Of a stretch of 64,000 bases of DNA, positions 50,361 to 59,069 are shown one piece after another; positions within the stretch are counted from its first letter, which is position 1; the number at the start of each line of letters is the position of its first letter. This DNA comes from Amycolatopsis roodepoortensis. Its GTDB lineage: Bacteria; Actinomycetota; Actinomycetes; Mycobacteriales; Pseudonocardiaceae. The notes beneath the pieces are model-generated. The model worked only from the letters and a program-made list of their open reading frames with translations, made no database searches and was not told the DNA's origin. The DNA is taken from positions 124,001 to 188,000 of the forward strand of contig NZ_JADBEJ010000005.1 of the NCBI RefSeq assembly GCF_014873915.1, written 5' to 3'. Both the position numbers and the translations under genes were made by a program.

Positions 50361-51164
50361 CTACCAGTGCGCCGGGTGGGTGAGCGACTCCGGCAGCTTC
50401 GTCGTCGCGTCGCCCTTCGCCGCGTCCAGCTGGGACTGGATGAGGAAGAGCGCGTCGCGGAAGTCCGTGCCGCGGACGTCGGCGTCCCGCAGGTCCGCGC
50501 CGGTGACGTCGGCCTGCCGGAGATCGGCTCCCCGCAGGTCCGCGCCGATCAGCAAGGCGCCGCGCAGCAGCGCGCCGCGCAGGTTCGCGCCCTTGAGCTT
50601 CGCGCCGATGAGGTCCGCGCCGCGCCGGTCCTTCTTCTTGCCCGGCACCTCGGCGCGGGCGAGTTCGCTGGCGCGGACCAGCAGCCCGTTCACCGCCGCC
50701 CGATGCGTGGGAACGTCCAGCTTCCTCAGCACGCCGGGCGTGTCCAGTGTCATCCGCTCGGTCCGGTCGATCATCTCGGCGAGGTCGTCGCGGATCGGCG
50801 CGGACGTCGGCAGTGACGCGGCCTCGGTGAGGTAGTAGAGCAGTTCCTGCAGATCCCGCATGACCGGGAAGACCGCGAACATCGACTTCGCCGTCTTCGG
50901 GGCCTTCCGCCAGTCCTCGCCGTCGAAGGTGACCTGGGAGACCTTTTGGCCCGCGCCGAAGCAGTCATAGACCGTGCAGCCGGTGAAGCCCTTCTTGCGG
51001 AGCTTGTCGTGGATGCCGCACCGGGAATCCTCGCGCAGGTTCGGGCAGGCCTGCCCGGCCGGTTTGGTGATCGCGAAATCGGCCGACGCCGCGAAGGCCG
51101 GAACGACACAGCACAGGCCGAAGCAGTTCTCGCAGTCGGCTCGCAGGCTGGAAAGGGCTGGCAC
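50361..51164 (-). CDS. Pentapeptide-repeat protein with cysteine-rich N-terminal domain
   Basis: 267 residues. The N-terminal domain has eight cysteines by residue 70 (11, 14, 18, 19, 40, 49, 63, 68; CENCFGLCC...), in a YkgJ-like metal or Fe-S cluster pattern. The middle is helical. The C-terminal ~65 residues are pentapeptide repeats of A(D/N)LXX type (GADLIGAKLKGANLRGALL... ADLRDADVRGTDF), about 12 turns, which build a right-handed quadrilateral helix. Pentapeptide proteins such as MfpA/Qnr mimic DNA and protect gyrase; this one is too short to be certain. GTG 51164 follows GGAG. Confidence 0.85.
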   Translation of the reverse strand: MPALSSLRADCENCFGLCCVVPAFAASADFAITKPAGQACPNLREDSRCGIHDKLRKKGFTGCTVYDCFGAGQKVSQVTFDGEDWRKAPKTAKSMFAVFPVMRDLQELLYYLTEAASLPTSAPIRDDLAEMIDRTERMTLDTPGVLRKLDVPTHRAAVNGLLVRASELARAEVPGKKKDRRGADLIGAKLKGANLRGALLRGALLIGADLRGADLRQADVTGADLRDADVRGTDFRDALFLIQSQLDAAKGDATTKLPESLTHPAHW

Positions 51165-51426
51165 GGTGGTTCGGACTCCAGAGGTTCGGCAAGGTGTTCC
51201 AGCCACAGGGTACGGAGAGCACTTTCCGTGCAGGGCACCCGCCGCCAATGGCCGCCAGACGAAGGTCGGGTGCTGCCCCGTTCAGTCGATATCGGACATC
51301 TCGGCCGCTCAATAGCCTCGATTTTCGTGGGATCCGGCAGGTGCCGTCCCATGCGGTCGTGCCGGACCGCCTTTCCGCCGCTGTGGTCCTGACCGGCCGG
51401 TCCCCTGCGAACGACAGGACGAACAC
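51165..51426. other. Intergenic region upstream of the subtilase gene
   Basis: No gene seen. It must hold the promoters of both divergent genes; I cannot assign clear -35/-10 elements. Only a weak AGGA lies before ATG 51427. Confidence 0.4.
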
Positions 51427-52608
51427 ATGCGAGAGACGAGACAAGCGCGTTGGCTGTCGCGTGCCGGAATGGTGAGCGCGGTCGCCGTGGCGATCAGCGT
51501 GACCGCTGCTCCCGCCCAAGCCGCCGAAGGACGGATCCTCGCCGCCGGATCCGCCGAAGCGATCCCGAACAGCTACATCGTCACGCTGAAGGACACCGGC
51601 GTCGTGGGCGCGCTGGCGAACCGCTTCGGCGCGAAGGTGGAGCAGGTCTACAGCAGCTCGCTCAAGGGCTTTTCCGCGACGCTGTCGGAGCGGCAGGCCA
51701 AGCGGCTCGCCGCCGACCCGTCGGTGGCGTCCGTCGAGCAGAACCAGGTGGTCCGCGCGGACGCGACCCAGACCAACCCGCCGTCCTGGGGTCTCGACCG
51801 CGTCGACCAGCGCAATCTGCCGCTGGACAAGAAGTACAGCTACACCAGCACCGGCGCGGGCGTGAACGTCTACGTCATCGACACCGGCGTGCGGATCAGC
51901 CACCAGACCTTCGGCGGCCGCGCCCGCAACGGCTACGACTTCGTCGACAACGACGCCGTCGCCCAGGACGGCAACGGCCACGGCACCCACGTCGCCGGCA
52001 CCATCGCCGGATCGCAGTACGGCATCGCCAAGGGCGCGACGGTCTACGGCGTCCGCGTGCTCAACAACTCCGGCAGTGGCACCACCGCCGGGGTCATCGC
52101 GGGTATCGACTGGGTCACCAAGAACCACGTCAAACCGGCCGCGGCCAACATGAGCCTCGGCGGCGGCGCCTCCAGCACGCTCGACGACGCCGTCCGCCGG
52201 TCGATCGCCGCGGGCGTCACCTACGGCGTGGCCGCCGGGAATTCCAACTCGAACGCCTCGGGCTTCTCCCCCGCCCGCGTGACCCAGGCGATCACCGTCG
52301 GCTCGGCCACCGAGACCGATGCGCGCTCCAGCTTCTCCAACTACGGCAGCGTCGTGGACATCTTCGCGCCGGGCACGAACATCACCTCGGCGTGGAACAC
52401 CAACGACACCGCGACGAGGACCATCAGCGGCACGTCGATGGCGACCCCGCACGTGGTCGGCGTCGCGGCCCGGTTCCTGCAGAACAACAAGAGCGCCACG
52501 CCCGCGCAGGTGGCCACCGCGCTGATCAACGCGGCGACCCCCGGCAAGGTGACCAACCCGGGCTCCGGTTCCCCGAACCGGCTCCTGTACTGGGCGCCGA
52601 CCGCCTGA
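51427..52608 (+). CDS. Secreted subtilisin-like serine protease (S8, proteinase K-type)
   Basis: 393 residues. Signal peptide (basic start, AGMVSAVAVAISVTAA, cleavage near APAQAA at ~33), inhibitor I9 propeptide (residues ~45-112: NSYIVTLKDTG...VEQNQVVRA), then the mature protease. The catalytic triad is Asp152 (VIDTGV), His185 (GNGHGTHVAGT) and Ser337 (ISGTSMATPHV), with oxyanion Asn272 (AAGNSN). It is exported and self-activated, and should act as a general extracellular endopeptidase. No C-terminal P-domain. A perfect 27-bp palindrome follows the stop. Confidence 0.96.
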   Translation: MRETRQARWLSRAGMVSAVAVAISVTAAPAQAAEGRILAAGSAEAIPNSYIVTLKDTGVVGALANRFGAKVEQVYSSSLKGFSATLSERQAKRLAADPSVASVEQNQVVRADATQTNPPSWGLDRVDQRNLPLDKKYSYTSTGAGVNVYVIDTGVRISHQTFGGRARNGYDFVDNDAVAQDGNGHGTHVAGTIAGSQYGIAKGATVYGVRVLNNSGSGTTAGVIAGIDWVTKNHVKPAAANMSLGGGASSTLDDAVRRSIAAGVTYGVAAGNSNSNASGFSPARVTQAITVGSATETDARSSFSNYGSVVDIFAPGTNITSAWNTNDTATRTISGTSMATPHVVGVAARFLQNNKSATPAQVATALINAATPGKVTNPGSGSPNRLLYWAPTA

Positions 52609-52722
52609 AGTACGTGAAGGACCCCTTCCTTGCGCCTGGCGCAAGGAAGGGGTCCTTCACGTACTGGGCAAGGTGTGAAGGTCGAGTTTCCTCGGCTGAG
52701 CCGAGGGAAGGGGTCCTTCACG
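52607..52722 (+). repeat. Repeat family B, copy 2
   Basis: Inverted relative to 33774-33886. It contains a hairpin with perfect 27-bp arms (52610-52636 and 52638-52664) and a single-base centre, then AAGGTGTGAAGGTCGAGTTT, then CCTCGGCT-G-AGCCGAGG. It may also end transcription of the subtilase gene. Confidence 0.88.
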
Positions 52723-52778
52723 CGCACCTGCCGTGACTACTGGTGTGGCGATCACGAGGTCCGTGGGAGGCGTTGCGC

Positions 52779-53660
52779 TTACAGCACCTTCCGGATGCTC
52801 GGCACCACGGCGGCGAGCCCGGCCGCGTTCGGGTGCAACGGGGCGAAGCTGTTGTTCACCACCGAAGGGATCAGTCCCTCGATCCACTTGACGCCGATCG
52901 GCTGGCAGGCGTCGTGACCGATGCTCGGCGTCCGGATGTCGACGTACTTCGCCCCGTGCGCGGCGGACTGCTCGGCCATCCGCGTGTTGAGCCGGTCGAT
53001 GTTGGCCTGGATGTAGTCGGCGTCCTGCGGCAGCACCGGGACGAGCGGCCAGCACCCACCCGGCTTGATCCCGGTCGGGTAGCCCACCATGACGATCTCC
53101 GCGTGCGGCGCGCGCTGGCGGATCTGGTCGATGACCGTGCCGTAGGTCGCGGCGAACGCGTCGATCCTGGTGGCGTACTTGTCCACCCCGCCGGCGGTGT
53201 TGGCCGCCTTGCACGAGGCACCCACCGGGAGCAGGTTCACGCACGACGTCGCCAGCCCGACCAGGCCCACGTCGTTGCCGCCGATCCCGACGGTCACCAG
53301 TGTCGTGTCGGCCGAGAGCGCGTCGTACTGCGGCGGGTTGGTGCCGGAGACGATGCCCTTCTGCGGGTTGCTGAAATGCGACGTGGTCGCCGCGCCGCAG
53401 GTGACGTCGCGCAGTTCGTCGACGTCGAGCTGCTTCGCGAGCAGTCCGGCGTAGTTGATCGCCGACCGGGCGCAGGTGAGCAGATCGGACTGCGGCAGGA
53501 CCACCGAGCCCGCCGAGAACGAGTCGCCCATCGCGACGTACACCTGCCGTTCCGCCGTGGCGAGGGCCGGTGTCCCGATGCCGACGAGGGTCAGTGCGGT
53601 GCCCGCCACCGCGGCGATCCGGGCGAGTCTTCCCCAGCGTGTCACTGCCGCCTCCTGCAT
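52779..53660 (-). CDS. Secreted SGNH/GDSL esterase
   Basis: 293 residues. Signal peptide (RIAAVAGTALTLVGIGTPALA), then the SGNH core: VAMGDSFSAGS (Ser nucleophile), GAATTSHF, GIGGNDVGLVG (Gly/Asn) and the C-terminal HPNAAG (Asp/His region, with APLHPN). Several Cys (LLTCARS, DVTCGA, TSCVNLL, ASCKA) can form disulfides, as in the Streptomyces scabies esterase group. It should hydrolyse esters outside the cell. ATG 53660 is used; GTG 53645 beside AGGAGG is an alternative start. Confidence 0.9.
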   Translation of the reverse strand: MQEAAVTRWGRLARIAAVAGTALTLVGIGTPALATAERQVYVAMGDSFSAGSVVLPQSDLLTCARSAINYAGLLAKQLDVDELRDVTCGAATTSHFSNPQKGIVSGTNPPQYDALSADTTLVTVGIGGNDVGLVGLATSCVNLLPVGASCKAANTAGGVDKYATRIDAFAATYGTVIDQIRQRAPHAEIVMVGYPTGIKPGGCWPLVPVLPQDADYIQANIDRLNTRMAEQSAAHGAKYVDIRTPSIGHDACQPIGVKWIEGLIPSVVNNSFAPLHPNAAGLAAVVPSIRKVL

Positions 53661-53743
53661 GCGTCGTCGAATGCCGCGATCAGCGTCCGCCGAGCCGGGG
53701 AGAACCACTAGAACGGAGGCGCGCGTTCTTGATCGGGGTTTTG

Positions 53744-53755
53744 TAGGTTTCCTCT
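53744..53755 (+). promoter_or_regulatory. Leaderless promoter -10
   Basis: TAGGTT (53744-53749) ends 6 nt before ATG 53756. A 15-nt TTTGTAGGTT-CCTC motif here recurs inverted near 54930-54945 with one mismatch. Confidence 0.45.
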
Positions 53756-54988
53756 ATGACGAAGGCGTCGGCGCAGCCCTGGCGCAGGCTGGACGCTTCG
53801 GTGCTGACGCGGCTGGAGCCGGACACCGACGCGATCGCGTCCGCCGCGATGGACCAGGTCCGCGCCGGGCTGCGGACCCCGCTGGACGGCCGGACGGCCG
53901 CGAACCTCCAGGTCACCCTCGACGTCGCCCTGCACGCCTTCTTCAGCGAGATCGGGCATCCCGACATCACCACCGACCGGGAGGTCTACCGGGCGCAGGG
54001 GCGGGCCCAGCACACCGCCGGCCGCAGCCTCGAAGAGATGCTCGGCTTCTACCAATCGGCGGCGCTGGGTGTCTGGCGGCAGCTCACTTCGGCGGCGCCG
54101 GCGGTGGACCTGCCGACCAAGGCGATCGTCGAACTCGGTGAAGCGCTGTTCGCCTTCATCGCGGAACTCTCCGCGGCGGCCGCCGACGGATACGCCGAAG
54201 CACGCTCGCAGGCGGCACGGGCAGGACAGGCACGGCGCGACCGGCTCCTCGGTCTCCTGCTCGCCGAACCGGCCGCCACCCGCGACCAGCTCGACGACGC
54301 GGCGAACCAGGCCGCGTGGGTACTGCCCGGCCGGCTCGTCATCGCCGTCACCAGCGCCGATGTCGCGCCGCAGCTGCTCGACCGGATGCCGGGGCGAGTG
54401 CTGATCGGCCGTCACCACGACCTGACCGCGGTGGTCATGCCCGCCGACCGGCTCGAGTGGTACCTCGGCCGCTTGCGGGACCTGCTCGGGGGCGACCAGG
54501 CCGGGGTCGGCCCGGTCGTGCCGCTTCGCTCGGCCGCGCTCAGCGCCCGCCGGGCGAGCGCGCTGTGGCGGCTGACCCGCACCGGCGCGCTCGGCGACAG
54601 TCCGCTGGTCCACACCGTCGACCACCGCATCGATCTGCTGCTGACCACCGATCCCGAACTCGCCGCCGAGTTCGCGAAGGACGTCCTCGCGCCGCTGGCC
54701 GGACTGCCGGAACCGGCGAGGCAACGGCTCACCACGACCCTCGCGGCGTGGCTCGCGCGGCCGGACCAGCCGCAGGCGATCGGTGTCGAACTGCACGTCC
54801 ACGTCCAGACCGTCCGGTACCGGATCCGGCAGCTGCGGACGCTCTTCGGCGGCACGATCGACGATCCCGCCGGGCGGTTCGCGCTGGCGATCGCGCTGAG
54901 GATCGATCCGCTGGTATCGAGGGAACCTACAAAGCGGTCAGAGCGGGGCGTCCATCCGCTGCGTCCCGACGACGGACAGCAGGCGTAA
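53756..54988 (+). CDS. PucR/CdaR-type transcriptional regulator
   Basis: 410 residues. An N-terminal helical region with RSLEEMLGFYQSAALGVWRQL resembles the RsbT/PucR input fold. A GGDEF-like middle (LVIAVTSADVAPQLL...) leads to the C-terminal PucR HTH: AFAKDVLAPLAG-like LLTTLAAWLARPDQPQAIGVELHVHVQTVRYRIRQLRTLFG. The targets are unknown. The last ~17 codons overlap the XRE gene on the other strand, and the normal family end is near RIDPL, so the tail is probably a small extension. Confidence 0.9.
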   Translation: MTKASAQPWRRLDASVLTRLEPDTDAIASAAMDQVRAGLRTPLDGRTAANLQVTLDVALHAFFSEIGHPDITTDREVYRAQGRAQHTAGRSLEEMLGFYQSAALGVWRQLTSAAPAVDLPTKAIVELGEALFAFIAELSAAAADGYAEARSQAARAGQARRDRLLGLLLAEPAATRDQLDDAANQAAWVLPGRLVIAVTSADVAPQLLDRMPGRVLIGRHHDLTAVVMPADRLEWYLGRLRDLLGGDQAGVGPVVPLRSAALSARRASALWRLTRTGALGDSPLVHTVDHRIDLLLTTDPELAAEFAKDVLAPLAGLPEPARQRLTTTLAAWLARPDQPQAIGVELHVHVQTVRYRIRQLRTLFGGTIDDPAGRFALAIALRIDPLVSREPTKRSERGVHPLRPDDGQQA

Positions 54989-55777
54989 CGCGTTCTCCGA
55001 CGGCGTTCCGGGGTCGGCGGTGTAGATCACGACCTGCTGGTCGCGGTCGGTGATGTCGAGGACGTCGCAGTTCACGCTGACCGGGCCGACCACCGGATGC
55101 CGGAAGGTCTTGCACGGGGCGGGCGAGGCGCACACGTCGTGCGCGGCCCACAGCCGGGCGAATTCCTCGCTGCCGTCGAGGAGTTCCCGGATCAGCCCGG
55201 CGACCTCGGGATCGTCGGGATAGCGGCCCGCGGCGGCCCGGAGATTGCGGACCGCGCTCGCGGAGAACTCGTCCACATCGGACACCCCGTAAAGCCGCTG
55301 CCCGAGGAAGGCGCGGCGCACCAGGTTGCGGTCCCGTGGTGGCAGGGCGGAGAAGTCCTCCATCAACGCGGCGGCGAGGTCGTTCCAGGCGAGTACGTCG
55401 TAGGTCGCCGACAGCACGATCGCCGCCGCCTGCGGAAGCCGGTGCAACAGCGCGAGAATGCTCGGCCGGACCTCCCTGGACGGGCCGGGCGGTGGTCCCG
55501 GCGGCGCACCGGCGAGGTGGTGCAGGTGATCGCGTTCCACATCGGACAACCGGAGTGCTCTGGTCAGCCCGGCGAGCACTTCGCGAGAGGGCCGCGGGCC
55601 ACGGGCCTGTTCCAGCCGGGTGTAGTACTCGGTCGAGATGAACGCCAGCTGCGCCACTTCCTCGCGCCGCAGCCCGGGGGTGCGGCGGCGGTGCCCGGCA
55701 GGGAGGCCGACGTCCGCGGGGGTGATCCGCTCGCGTCTGGTGCGCAGGAAGTCCGCGAGTTGTCGTCTGTCCACCAC
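54938..55777 (-). CDS. XRE family regulator with MmyB-like ligand domain
   Basis: 279 residues. N-terminal HTH: LADFLRTRRERITPADVGLPAGHRRRTPGLRREEVAQLAFISTEYYTRLEQARG, the actinobacterial MmyB-type signature. The C-terminal PAS-like MmyB ligand-binding domain (AIVLSATYDVLAWNDLAAAL...) binds lipids in related proteins. It is divergent from the SDR gene at 55860 (83 bp), its likely target. Start GTG 55777 or GTG 55774. Confidence 0.92.
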   Translation of the reverse strand: MVDRRQLADFLRTRRERITPADVGLPAGHRRRTPGLRREEVAQLAFISTEYYTRLEQARGPRPSREVLAGLTRALRLSDVERDHLHHLAGAPPGPPPGPSREVRPSILALLHRLPQAAAIVLSATYDVLAWNDLAAALMEDFSALPPRDRNLVRRAFLGQRLYGVSDVDEFSASAVRNLRAAAGRYPDDPEVAGLIRELLDGSEEFARLWAAHDVCASPAPCKTFRHPVVGPVSVNCDVLDITDRDQQVVIYTADPGTPSENALRLLSVVGTQRMDAPL

Positions 55778-55859
55778 TCCAGTGTGGACGATGCCGGGAC
55801 GTCAGCCAGGTACCGCCGGTGCCTGGATACGCGCTGACGGCGGCGGAACTCTCGGTGCC

Positions 55860-56639
55860 ATGACCACTACAACGACTGTTCCGGGCCTGCTCGACGGCAA
55901 GGTCGCCTTCATCACCGGTGCCGGTCGCGGTATCGGCGCCGCCGCCGCACGGCTGTTCGCCAGGGAAGGCGCCCGTGTCGTCCTCGCCGCCCGCACCGAG
56001 TCCCAGCTGAAGACCGTGGCCGAAGAGATCCGCGCGGACGGCGGCGTCGCGGACCACGTGGTGTGCGACCTCGGCGACGCGTCGAGCGTCCGCGCGGCCG
56101 TCGGCCGTGCCGTGGACCTGCACGGCAGGCTCGACGTCGCGTTCAACAACGGCGCGACGAACGTGCCGCCCGGCCCGATGGACCAGGTGACCGAGGCCGA
56201 TTTCGACCACATTTACGCGGTGAACCTCAAGGGTCCGTGGCTGGCGATGGTCGCCGAGATCGAGGCGATCCGGGCCACGGCGAAGACCGGGGCCATCGTC
56301 AACAACACCAGCGTCGGCAGCCTGATGTCCAACCCGGAACTCCCTGCGTACGGGGCGATGAAACGCGGCGTCAACAGCCTCACCGCCTCGGCGGCCACCA
56401 CCTACGGCCCGGAAGGCATCCGCATCAACGCCGTCGCCCCCGGCACGACGCTGACCGAGATGTTCAACGAGTGGGTCGCGAGCTCGCCGGACATCCTCGA
56501 CCGGCTCAACGCGAATACCCCGTTGGGCCGGATGGCCGAACCCCGGGAGATCGCCGAGGCGGCCGCGTGGTTGCTGAGCGACCGCGCCTCGTACGTGACC
56601 GGCACGGTCCTGCGGGTGGACGGCGGCATGCTGGCCTGA
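55860..56639 (+). CDS. Classical SDR oxidoreductase
   Basis: 259 residues. TGAGRGIGAAAARLFAREG (NAD(P) binding), FNNGATNVPPG, the catalytic Ser in NNTSVGSL and Tyr-x-x-x-Lys in PAYGAMKRGVNSL are intact; the C-terminal end SYVTGTVLRVDGGMLA is typical of FabG-like enzymes. It is a probable NAD(P)-dependent alcohol/ketone oxidoreductase. The upstream divergent XRE/MmyB regulator likely controls it. Confidence 0.93.
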   Translation: MTTTTTVPGLLDGKVAFITGAGRGIGAAAARLFAREGARVVLAARTESQLKTVAEEIRADGGVADHVVCDLGDASSVRAAVGRAVDLHGRLDVAFNNGATNVPPGPMDQVTEADFDHIYAVNLKGPWLAMVAEIEAIRATAKTGAIVNNTSVGSLMSNPELPAYGAMKRGVNSLTASAATTYGPEGIRINAVAPGTTLTEMFNEWVASSPDILDRLNANTPLGRMAEPREIAEAAAWLLSDRASYVTGTVLRVDGGMLA

Positions 56640-56648
56640 CTGGCAACG

Positions 56649-56710
56649 GGGTGGGTGATGCGGGGGAACCGGTGTCCACGTGGCGGCGTCTGAACGCGCA
56701 CGACCCACCC
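56649..56710. promoter_or_regulatory. Inverted repeat upstream of the WXG/propeller gene
   Basis: GGGTGGGT (56649-56656) and ACCCACCC (56703-56710) are perfect 8-bp arms 46 nt apart. This may be a weak terminator of the SDR gene or part of the leader of the next gene. Confidence 0.35.
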
Positions 56711-56738
56711 TGACCAGGGGTTGCCCGAGGAGAAGCCG

Positions 56739-58385
56739 ATGCCGTTCCTGGATCCCGAACCGCTCTACGCCAAGCTCACCTCGGGCGACGCGGCGGGTAT
56801 CGCCGAGGTCGGCGCCTCCATCGCCGACGCCAAGACGTCGTTGCAGACCGTCGCGAACGGGATCTCCGACGGCGCGCTGCGGGCTGCACGGTCCTGGCGT
56901 GGCACGGCGGCCGCCGAGTTCGTCGGCAAGGCGAAAGCGTCCTCGCGGGTCGTCGCCGAGGTGTACGGCGAACTCCAGACCGCGGAGGCGGCCGTCAAGG
57001 GCGCCGCGAAGGCGTACTCCGCGCTGCGGACGTCGGCCGACGCCGCCATCAAGCCCTGGCGCGAACTTGGCCTGAGCGACCTGCTCGAAGCGCCGGAAAT
57101 CGCGATGAAGACCATCCGGGCGCTGACCGTGGCCCAGCAGACCTACGAAAGCAGGCTCACCGCGCTGGCGGCCACGACCGACGGCGGCGGCGAGGGCTGG
57201 GACAGCGAGGGCAACGCCGACATCAGCGGCGTCGATCCCGGGGAGCCGTGGACCTCCCAGGGCTTGGCCTACGACGGCGAGAACCTGCTGGTGGGCTCGT
57301 ACCACGACGGCGACGGGGACGGCTCCGGCGACAGCCCGATCGGGCCAGGACTGACCCCGAGCCGGCTGACCTACGTCGACTACGAGACCGGCGTCGAGAC
57401 GGGGAACGTCTACCTCAACGGCAACGGCGACGTCGGCGCGCCCACCCACACCGGCGGTGTCGCGACGGACGGTGAGCACGTCTGGGTGTCGTCCAACGGC
57501 TACGTGTACGTCTACGACAAGGCCGCACTCGACGCCGCGCAGGACAGCGGCAAACCGGTCGACGCCGTCGACGTGGTCCCGACGCCCGCCCACAGCTACG
57601 TCACCTACGCCCAGGGCAAGCTCTTCGTGGGCGACTACGGGAACAACCGGCTCTACGAAGTCCCGCTCGGCCCGGACGGCTCACCCCAGCCGGACAAGGC
57701 CGGAGATCCGATCGAGACACCGAACAACGTCCAGGGTGTCGTGGTCCGCGACGACGAGTTCATCTTCTCCTCGTCCGATGGGCACAGCGGCAAGTTCTAC
57801 CGGCAGGACCGGACCCCGGAGTGGTACGACTTCAACGATCGCGAGGAGATCGAGCTGCGGGGCGGCGAGCCGGGCAACGAAGACGGCTACGACTCGCACG
57901 GTGTCGAGGAGGCCGTCGAAATCGACGGCGAGATCGTGCTGGCGCACGAATCCGGCGCCTACGGCTACCAGAAGAACCCGGGTTCGAAGTGGGACGAGCC
58001 CGAGCTGACCAGGATCTCCCTGGAGGAGCTGGGCCTCGACCCGGACGGCGCGCTCTCCCCCGGCGACGCCGGATACGAAACCGATCCCGATTCGCTGGTC
58101 GGCGCGGCGGGCGTCCTGGACGGGGCGACGTCGACGTTGAGCACGGCGGCGGGCGCGATGTCGCGGCTGCAACTGGTGTCGCACCTGCTCGGCGAGGTTC
58201 CGGCCGCCGCCGCTTTCAGCGACACGCTGACCAAGCGCATCAGCGCCGCCGGGGATCGGCTCACGGCGGGCGTCGACACGGTCGGCGGCATCGCCGACAG
58301 CCTGGTCACGGGCGCGGACACATACCGGCGCATCGAGGACGGGATCCGCGAAGGGCTGAACAAGCTCGGCAACGTCCTCCCCTAG
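56739..58385 (+). CDS. WXG-domain protein with beta-propeller-like middle region
   Basis: 548 residues. Residues 1-130 form a WXG100-type helical hairpin (Trp53-Arg-Gly55 in ARSWRGTAAAEF). Residues ~165-430 contain repeats such as GLAYDGENLLVGSYHDG, GVATDGEHVWVSSNGYVYVYD, VTYAQGKLFVGDYGNNRLYEV and GVVVRDDEFIFSSSDGHSGKFY, consistent with an NHL/YWTD-like propeller; Asp-rich loops (HDGDGDGSGDSP) may bind calcium. Residues ~460-548 are a second WXG-like helical pair. Likely T7SS-exported, perhaps a binding or adhesion protein. No catalytic motif is seen. ATG 56739 has GAGGAG upstream. Confidence 0.78.
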   Translation: MPFLDPEPLYAKLTSGDAAGIAEVGASIADAKTSLQTVANGISDGALRAARSWRGTAAAEFVGKAKASSRVVAEVYGELQTAEAAVKGAAKAYSALRTSADAAIKPWRELGLSDLLEAPEIAMKTIRALTVAQQTYESRLTALAATTDGGGEGWDSEGNADISGVDPGEPWTSQGLAYDGENLLVGSYHDGDGDGSGDSPIGPGLTPSRLTYVDYETGVETGNVYLNGNGDVGAPTHTGGVATDGEHVWVSSNGYVYVYDKAALDAAQDSGKPVDAVDVVPTPAHSYVTYAQGKLFVGDYGNNRLYEVPLGPDGSPQPDKAGDPIETPNNVQGVVVRDDEFIFSSSDGHSGKFYRQDRTPEWYDFNDREEIELRGGEPGNEDGYDSHGVEEAVEIDGEIVLAHESGAYGYQKNPGSKWDEPELTRISLEELGLDPDGALSPGDAGYETDPDSLVGAAGVLDGATSTLSTAAGAMSRLQLVSHLLGEVPAAAAFSDTLTKRISAAGDRLTAGVDTVGGIADSLVTGADTYRRIEDGIREGLNKLGNVLP

Positions 58386-58394
58386 CCCCGATTC

Positions 58395-59000
58395 TCAGCG
58401 CGGATCCCTGCGCATGCACCACGTGAGGGGACCGTTGCCGGGAAGCCGGACCTCGGCCGTGACCTCGAAGCCGAGGCGCTGGTAGAAGCGCAGGTTCGCC
58501 TCGCCGCACGTATCCAGGAACGCCGGATGACCAGTGCGCTCGGCCTCCTGGATACCGGGCATCAGCACCGCGCTCCCGAGGCCTTGCCCTTGGGCGTCGG
58601 GAGCGGTTCCCACGGCGTCCAGGAACCATCCCGGCGTCTTGGATCGGTGCGGGGCTAGGGCCGCCTCCGCGGCCTCGGCCGCGGCCGCCCGATCGCCGCT
58701 GAGTTCGCTGAGCATCGGCCCCACTTCGGCGAACGCCGGCGAGCGGTCCTGGCCCGGAACGCTCCACACAGCCACGGCGCGGCCTCCGTCGGCGACCCAG
58801 ACGCGGCCGTACACCATGCCGATCCGGGTCAGGCACAGCTCCTGAGCCCGCCTGATCCGGTCCTCATGCCCGTCCGCGGCGATCACGTGCCTGGTGAAGG
58901 GGTAGTCGGCGAAGGCGCGCGCGAGGGTGTCGACAGCGGTGGGGACATCGGCGTCGGTGATGGGGCGTACGGAAGCGGTGTTCTGGAGCGGCGTGGTCAC
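58395..59000 (-). CDS. GNAT family N-acetyltransferase
   Basis: 201 residues. The acetyl-CoA site is VGTAPDAQGQGLGSAVLMPG (Q/RxxGxG/A); ANLRFYQRLGFEVTAEVRLP is motif B. The N-terminal half (SVRPITDADVPTAVDTLARAFADYPFTRHVI) matches GNATs of the broad 'DPxFRW' type. The acceptor substrate is unknown. The start is GTG 59000. A large RNA-like hairpin lies 70 bp upstream. Confidence 0.9.
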   Translation of the reverse strand: MTTPLQNTASVRPITDADVPTAVDTLARAFADYPFTRHVIAADGHEDRIRRAQELCLTRIGMVYGRVWVADGGRAVAVWSVPGQDRSPAFAEVGPMLSELSGDRAAAAEAAEAALAPHRSKTPGWFLDAVGTAPDAQGQGLGSAVLMPGIQEAERTGHPAFLDTCGEANLRFYQRLGFEVTAEVRLPGNGPLTWCMRRDPR

Positions 59001-59069
59001 CGGGCGATCTTGACCACGAGGCCGCCCCCTTGGCAACGCATTTGACCGGTCGCCCGAGCGCCGAGAATC

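Noticed and set aside
53744..54945. PucR gene flanked by a short inverted repeat as a mobile unit
   Set aside because: Only 15 bp with one mismatch; the distal copy lies inside coding sequence and there is no transposase, so chance is likely.
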